DNA from: Siphonodentalium dalli
Lineage: Eukaryota > Mollusca > Scaphopoda > Gadilida > Siphonodentaliidae
Assembly: GCA_032622095.1 (NCBI GenBank)
Contig: CP136061.1
Span: forward strand, 119,300,754-119,364,753
Reading direction: 5' to 3'
DNA length: 64,000 nucleotides
The position numbers were made by a program, and so were the translations under genes. Under the pieces are notes generated by a model. It made no database searches. It saw only the letters and a program-made list of their open reading frames with translations, and was not told the origin of the DNA. The first letter of the stretch is position 1, and the number at the start of each line of letters is the position of its first letter. Positions 58,170 to 64,000 of this stretch are shown here, one piece after another.

Positions 58170-59345
58170 TTGGTCAGAATCCCAGAGCATACAGTTCATA
58201 CAGTTCATATCGATAATACCCAATATCTTGAATTAAAGGACCTACTTGATTTGTATAGCAACTCACCTGATGAGTATGGTAGATACTCAAATAATATAAT
58301 AGCTAAGAACATACAAATATTTTCATTCAGAATGTCGGAAATGCTTTGGTCAAAACTGTAATTCAAATATGCACAAAAACGATAAACCCTTGTTTAACTC
58401 AGAGTGTAGAAGAGGAAGAGCAAGTGTGAAGTACCATAAGACAAAGTACAATTGTCGTAAGAATTCAACCAATAAGAATTTGGATGAAATGCGACACACT
58501 AGTCGAGAATACAAGAAAACAATTCGAAATAGCACTAAGAACTATAAGAAAATGTGTGCACAACGATTAAAAATCACCAGGGAATCTGACCCAAAGGAGT
58601 ACTGGAGATTGTTGAAAACAGGAGTTCAAACAAAAGTTCAAACAAAAGTAGATATTGAAATTATGCATACTTTGAAAAATAATAATCTTGAATCAAGTGA
58701 CGATTTCATATTAAAGGCACGGTGGCGTTCGTTGCAGAAGTATTCATATTTGTTCAAATCGCCATCAACAGAAGGAATATTAAAATATATATAGTTTTGT
58801 TCATATGCCAAACATAATCAGTGCGTAAATAGTATATTGTCGCCAAGACGTACGATGGTGCACGGAAACAAGAACCTTCTCGTGTTACAGAAGTTTTGCT
58901 TCTGTTTACATAACACAGCGCAATTCTATTGGTTAATCACACACAAATGATATAAACGTTCTTTATTATTTCCATATCAGGAAAACAATAACAAACAACG
59001 CTCTTTATGTTTACCATATCCGGATCTAAACAAAAGCCAGGTTCTGTAACGTATTTTGCTTTTGTTTACATAACAAAGGAAAAACATTTGACAATAACAT
59101 ACTATTTATGCTATATTTCTGATTGGTATAAGAACAAAATATGTCTATATTTTACTATTCTTTCTGTTTATGGCGGTTTTTGACGGAGCTGAATATTTTA
59201 ACAGCATACCCACCGCCTACACCGCCCGTATTTTTAACAGATAACATGCGGAATAAACAAAATGACGATTTAGATAAACCCATTTCTGAAAATGCCATCT
59301 TAAATGCAATCCATATGCTAAGAAATGGCAAGAGTTGTGGATAAG
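58170..59345 (+). pseudogene. LINE ORF2 linker before reverse transcriptase, split by MITE
   Basis: The frame at 58,369 encodes DKPLFNSECRRGRASVKYH and SREYKKTIRNSTKNYKK, the usual KPWFxxECxxxR ... YKKxxR linker. The 519-bp MITE (58,715-59,233) follows DDFI. After it come LDKPISENAILNAI and LRNGKSCG, the start of the reverse-transcriptase region, ending in a stop at 59,342. Confidence 0.72.
58715..59233. mobile_element. TTAA MITE, diverged family A, inside LINE ORF2
   Basis: TTAA at 58,711-58,714 and 59,234-59,237 flanks a 519-bp non-coding element beginning AGGCACGGTGGCG and ending in a CCGCCCGTA-rich end. It is related to family A but clearly diverged. Debris of this subfamily is seen at 18,690-18,830 and 32,597-32,682. 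It splits the LINE between endonuclease and reverse transcriptase. Confidence 0.85.
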
Positions 59346-61245
59346 ATAACATAAACAAAATGAACACATTAAAGCAACTATAAATATAATACTCCCTTTA
59401 TATGTGAAATTGTTTAACCTAATTTTGATACAGGGCACATACCAGACGAATGGCTAATAGGAATAGTAGTTCCCATCTACAAGAATAAAGGTGACACAAC
59501 TAGGCCGTGGAAATTATCAACCCATAACTGTTATGAGTTGTCTTGGGGAAAGTGTTTACTAAAATTCTTAATAGTAGAATGAACAGATACGCAGAATCCA
59601 AAGACCTTATACCCAAGAATCAGGCAGGGTTTCGAATGGGTTTCTCTACATCTGACCGCATAATGACACTTCACTTGTTATCAAGCACATATAAGCACCT
59701 CAATCATAAACTGTATTGCACATTCGTCGATTTTAAACAAGCCTTTGACACGGTATGGAGACCAGGACTTTGGTCTAAATTGATTTCCGCGGACCTAACG
59801 GGCAAATGTTTTAGGTTCATCGAAAATATGTATAGCCGAGTCAAATCCGTGGTTAAAATCGATGGATGTCTCTCAGATACACACACATGTACTTCTGGTG
59901 TGTTGCAGGGAGCAAATATTTCTTCTTTCCTATTTGCTCTCTACCTTAACGATCTACAACAATTTTTGATGACAAATTCCGCACAAGGATTTGGTGTGAT
60001 TGAAAATATGATTGAAGATGAGTTAGGTATCTATATTAAATTGCTTGTGCTTCTATATGCTGATGATACGGTTATATTTGCCGATTCTATGAAACAAATG
60101 AGACAAAACTTTATATATTTTTCAGATTATTTTGTTCATTTTGGAAACTTACTGTTAATATAACAAAAACGAAAATGTTGCTACTTGGCTCTGGGCGCAA
60201 GCCAAAATCTCGTCGCTCCCTAAATGGTAACCTCATAGAAGCTGTAAATGAATATACATATCTCGGAATACCTTTAACGAAGGCGAACAGTTTAAGTAAA
60301 AGTCGAACACACATACTTTTCTAAAGCAACTGGTGCCATGTACAGCTTGATTTATAAATCACGAGAAATGAATATCCCAATTGCACAACAGATTGACCTG
60401 TTTTTGGGAAGGTATTTAAACCGATTCTATTATATGGCTGTGAAATATGGGGCTATCAAAATATTCAGGATTTCGAGAAACTCCTATTGAGATTTTTGAA
60501 ATACGTTTTAAATTTAAAACCGAGTACACCAGATGTTATGGTATATGGTGTAACTGGAATTTATGCACTTAGAATATATATAGATGTTGGTATGATCTCA
60601 TACTGGGTGAGCGTTATCAATTCTGGGAGTGCGAAAATTAATGCAATTCTTTATAGGTTGTTACTACAGCTATACACGACGAACCAGTATATGCACCCAT
60701 GGCTGAATCATGTTGAAAATATTTTAGATAACACTTATATACTATATATGGACTATACAAGACACTTTGTAAATGGACCCCACGTGGGTCAAAGAATCTG
60801 TTAAAAAACACTGACTGAGCAATATGTAATTGATTGGCGACAAAATATAAATGATATGAAGAAATGTTCACTCTATCGGCATATTAAGCACAAGTTCAAT
60901 ATTGAAACTTAATTAAATCATGTATCCAGAAAAGACGCAATATCTTTTGTTCGCTTTCGGTGTCAAAACCACCGCCTCCCGATTGAAACAGGTTCATGGG
61001 GAAAAACAACAGACCCTGTATCCAGATATTACTGTACTGCATGCAATGTAGCGGCAACTGGGGGTGAATATCATTATATGTTTAATTGTGGGAGAACGGA
61101 ACCACTGAGGCGACGTTTCTTACATTTATCCCTTACTCAGTCACCAAATTTATACAATCTGGGGCAAATAATTAATACAAAAAATGATGTACAACTTCAC
61201 AAATTAGGAGAATTTATACGAGCCCTAACTACACTGCTTGGTTGA
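59346..61245 (+). pseudogene. LINE reverse transcriptase and C-terminal region
   Basis: PDEWLIGIVVPIYKNKGD-like sequence leads into a 206-codon frame (59,543-60,163) with KNQAGFRMGFSTSDRI, CTFVDFKQAFDTVWR, TSGVLQGANISSFLFALYLNDL and LLYADDTVIFADS, i.e. reverse-transcriptase motifs A to C with the YADD active site. After a frameshift at ~60,160 come KMLLLGSGRKPKS, LRFLKYVLNLKPSTPDVM and a Cys/His block (YYCTACNVAATGGEYHYMFNC). The domain copies LINE RNA at the nicked target. The frame is broken at least three times. Confidence 0.83.
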
Positions 61246-61405
61246 CCGGTGACCCACCCACCCCCATCCAATTCATAAATTTGTAATGGATAATTCATAC
61301 ATGTGTCACCAAGGCCAGTTCCTTGATTCAAGATTATTAATATTTTGACCTCTTATGTCACATATATGTGTTTAAATGAGCGAATAACAGATTTAGATTT
61401 AGATA

Positions 61406-62429
61406 AGCCGTCAACGGTTGTGTCAATTATTGTCACTTTCATTGCTGGCTTAAAATTCCACCGGCATTATGGCAAGCGCAAGTTATTTACAAGACATACT
61501 GGTTAAATGAGAAGAGATATATGTGAACGTTGGCTTAACAGCCTGTTCTCTCGTAAACAAGCTCATATAGAACTTATTTAAAACACACGAAATATGCCCA
61601 TATATATGGATTATTTGAATCTGATTTAATAGGCTCTATTATTCTAAATGAGACACGATCAAAACAGTCGTATATGAGCTTATTTCAATTAAAAGATTTC
61701 TAGTGATATTACATTCATAAACATAGTCTGTGTAATACAAAAAGCCGCAAGAAGTATCTTCGGTTTTGAACGTGTGTAAGGCGAAAATACCAGGACATTA
61801 TTTTTGTTATTGTCATTATGCTGTATTTTAAATATCTGAATAAGTCCATGTATAAAGTGTCAATAAAGAATTTGGTTACCAAAAAAAACAGCCATTTGAT
61901 TCTGAACTAAGCTATATATGATTATAAATGGGACACGATCAAAACAGTCGTATATGAGCTTATTTCAATTCGAAATAAGCTCATGTAGGCACTATTTAAT
62001 CTCCTAATCAGATGAACGCTCTTTATAATGTGTTTTCACTGCAGCCCGCGTCATTCAATGAAATAAGAGGCATACAGCCTATATCATCTTATTCAGTCAA
62101 TATTATTGGCTATGTACATCGATATTATGGATCATTCGCGGCGTGTGATATTTCACAACGTTTGCCATTGCAGAAGGGTGGGCCCGAGATGGGGCGTTGC
62201 ATTTCTTTATAATAAAAAGACCACGGGGAACAAGATATCTCTTCTGGATATCCATGATGATTGAATCTTAGGAATTCAGTTGCAATTGACCTCTTGCCAA
62301 TATATTTATATTGTTCAGATATATATGCCATCAACTAATTACACCGATGAATACTTCAAAGAATATTTAACTTAATTATCTAGCATATGCGTCAGTTGCA
62401 AAGGGAACTCGGGGACCTGTAGAAGATTT
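61406..62429. other. Spacer between LINEs; duplicated 40-bp word and hairpin
   Basis: GACACGATCAAAACAGTCG with the following TATATGAGCTTATTTCAATT occurs at 61,651-61,690 and again at 61,931-61,970. The second copy runs into a hairpin, ATGAGCTTATTTC-AATTC-GAAATAAGCTCAT (61,956-61,986). No gene was seen. Confidence 0.6.
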
Positions 62430-63970
62430 TCTATCTTCACTTACCTTGAACCCCCAGAGTATTAGAAATAAATTCGACACCATATCTGATGATATAAATG
62501 ACTACGATATATACATGTTTACAGAGACGTGGCTCAGCCCGTCAGACGACAGCTCCAATTTTCTTATAAATGGATACAGCGAACCGATTCGTTGTGACAG
62601 ATCTGTGACAGTTGCTATTTATGTTCGTGTTACAATAGCATTCCGAGTTAGAAATGACCTAGCAGATACTACACTAGAATCAGTATGGTTGAACTAATCT
62701 TAAGCAGCAAACATTCTAATTGGATGTTTTTATCGCCCACCCGATTCCGTATCACGTTTTGGTAAATATATAATCACTTATTGACAGAGCGAGGGACCAC
62801 AATTACGAAATTGTAATAAGTGGAGATCACAATGAAGATCAACGCATATGCTCGAGAGGTAATGTACATGCGCTATGTAATGCAAGCGGTCTTGAATGGG
62901 TCGAAACGACACCAACACATTTCTCAGCCACTTCTAGTTCGACGATTTATCTATTCATTGTTAGCGACTTAAGCACTGTCTCATCTTGTGAAGTACTTGA
63001 TCCGTTCCACTCAGAGATGAAAAATATCACTGCCCAGTTTTTCTCACCTTGAACTACTCACATACCTCAATAAAACGAACTATGTGGGACTTTAACGCAT
63101 CTGACTACATTGGTCTAAATAATGAATTGGCCACATAGGTATTTTAGAAGTGACTATAGTACAATACAATGATAACATTCATTCAAAAGTCAGTATTTTA
63201 CTATCAAACTAAAAGAACTTGCGACAAATTATATCCCTCACAACAGTGTCTTTGTACGCAAAAAAATGCACAGTATGGTTAACATATGGAATACGAAGAC
63301 TAACAGGACAACGTCACAGATTACCAAAAAAAACAGCTAAGAAGTCTAACCTTGAAAAGACTGGTCAATATATCGACAAAAGCGTAACGAAGATATATAG
63401 CCGCAGTGCGTAAATCTAAAATGTACCAGATAATAAAAACTGAAAAGACTCTTATTTGCGGAAATTGTAATACATCCAAATGGTGGAAAACTGTTCATAA
63501 TCTCTTCGATCTGTTCACATCGAAAAGTAAATCTACCGACCCTTGTAGTATACATAAGACCACTCATAGAATATGTCTCACCCGTATGGGACAACTGTTC
63601 AGAAACAAAGTGAATTGATAGAGAAAATACAGTACGAAGTAACTAGTAATTATAACTGGTGAGACTAGAAGCATAAATCTCCTTAATATATTATCTGAAT
63701 TAGGCTGGGAAAAATTATTCGAAAACTTCACTAATTTTATAAAATGTTCTATCGCCAAGCACCACATCTACTCAAAAACACAGTTAACCGTCAGCACACA
63801 GGAGCAGACAGGTACGAATTCAGTAGAATAGACTTGACACCCCCATTTTCCGAATCGTCATCGCAAATCAACTCGTTCTTACCTGCAACTACACGATAAT
63901 GGAATGCACTCCCAGACGAAATGAAATACTTCGATACTTTCAGCTGATACTTTGGAAATTTTTAAGTATA
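62430..63970 (+). pseudogene. Second LINE remnant: endonuclease start and C-terminus, no RT
   Basis: The frame from 62,446 encodes LNPQSIRNKFDTISDDI, DIYMFTETWLSPSDDSS (catalytic Glu) and NFLINGYSEP, the start of a CR1/Jockey-type endonuclease. It continues in other frames with LIGCFYRPPDSVSRFG and a GDHNED replacement of the GDFN motif. Linker-like words follow (63,100-63,500). The end (63,800-63,960) resembles the LINE C-terminus: FLPATTR, WNALPDEMKYF, LNSDLRINA. The reverse transcriptase is absent, so there is an internal deletion of a few kilobases. The element may continue past the window edge. Confidence 0.65.
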
Positions 63971-64000
63971 AACTTAACTCTGATTTACGAATAAATGCAC

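Larger units (their letters stand above)
55200..61405 (+). mobile_element. LINE with two ORFs, nearly full length, interrupted by two MITEs
   Basis: Plus-strand order: 5' leader from about 55,200, ORF1 (coiled coil plus RNA-binding-like domain), ORF2 with AP-type endonuclease, linker, reverse transcriptase with YADD, and a C-terminal Cys/His block. The 3' end near 61,405 has short AGATTT repeats instead of a long poly-A. Two TTAA MITEs split ORF2. The ORF1 type recalls L1-like LINEs; the clade is not settled by eye. Several frameshifts show it is dead. Confidence 0.8.

Overview
The window is eukaryotic. It is AT-rich, has no operons or ribosome-binding sites, has exons with clean GT/AG borders, and is dominated by mobile DNA. 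Frequent ACATGTA and ACCGGT words, Helitron, CR1/L1-like LINE, piggyBac and short TTAA-inserted elements, and bivalve-style elements with a ~170-bp tandem core point to a marine invertebrate, most likely a mollusc. This is an inference from texture, not from a marker gene. I see no intact host gene.

Layout. (1) 1-15,937 and 38,285-53,245 are two direct copies of one ~15-16 kb block. By eye they differ by about 1 % in well-aligned stretches and by several large indels. The block carries a piggyBac-type MITE, further TTAA MITEs, tandem-core elements, a broken MULE transposase exon and a broken C2H2 zinc-finger exon. Homology already runs at base 1, so copy 1 may extend beyond the window. (2) 15,938-21,120 is mostly non-coding. 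It has a fragment possibly from a Ulp1-like protease, a CTTAAG-rich tract and two tandem-repeat fields. (3) 21,157-25,801 (minus) is the most interesting locus: a multi-exon, decayed gene with an N-terminal coiled coil, a hAT-like RNase-H-fold transposase core (D, D, C-x2-H, E) and two C-terminal Tudor/chromo-like segments. (4) 26,284 to about 30,880 (minus) is a nearly full-length but frameshifted Helitron with Rep and Pif1-like helicase. (5) 30,900-35,400 holds little beyond one possible pair of 5' exons and repeat debris. (6) 35,420-37,247 (minus) is a decayed piggyBac transposase interrupted by a 413-bp MITE with TTA target duplications. (7) 53,246-55,200 is single-copy sequence with one C-type-lectin exon. 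(8) 55,200-61,405 (plus) is a LINE with a coiled-coil ORF1 and an EN-RT ORF2, split by two ~500-bp TTAA MITEs. (9) 62,430-63,970 is a second LINE remnant, with the endonuclease start and extreme C-terminus but no reverse transcriptase.

The parts form no pathway. The window is a record of successive insertions: MITEs sit inside a LINE, a MITE sits inside a piggyBac element, and copy-specific insertions and deletions separate the duplicated blocks. The duplication may be real, or it may be two haplotypes placed side by side by the assembler.
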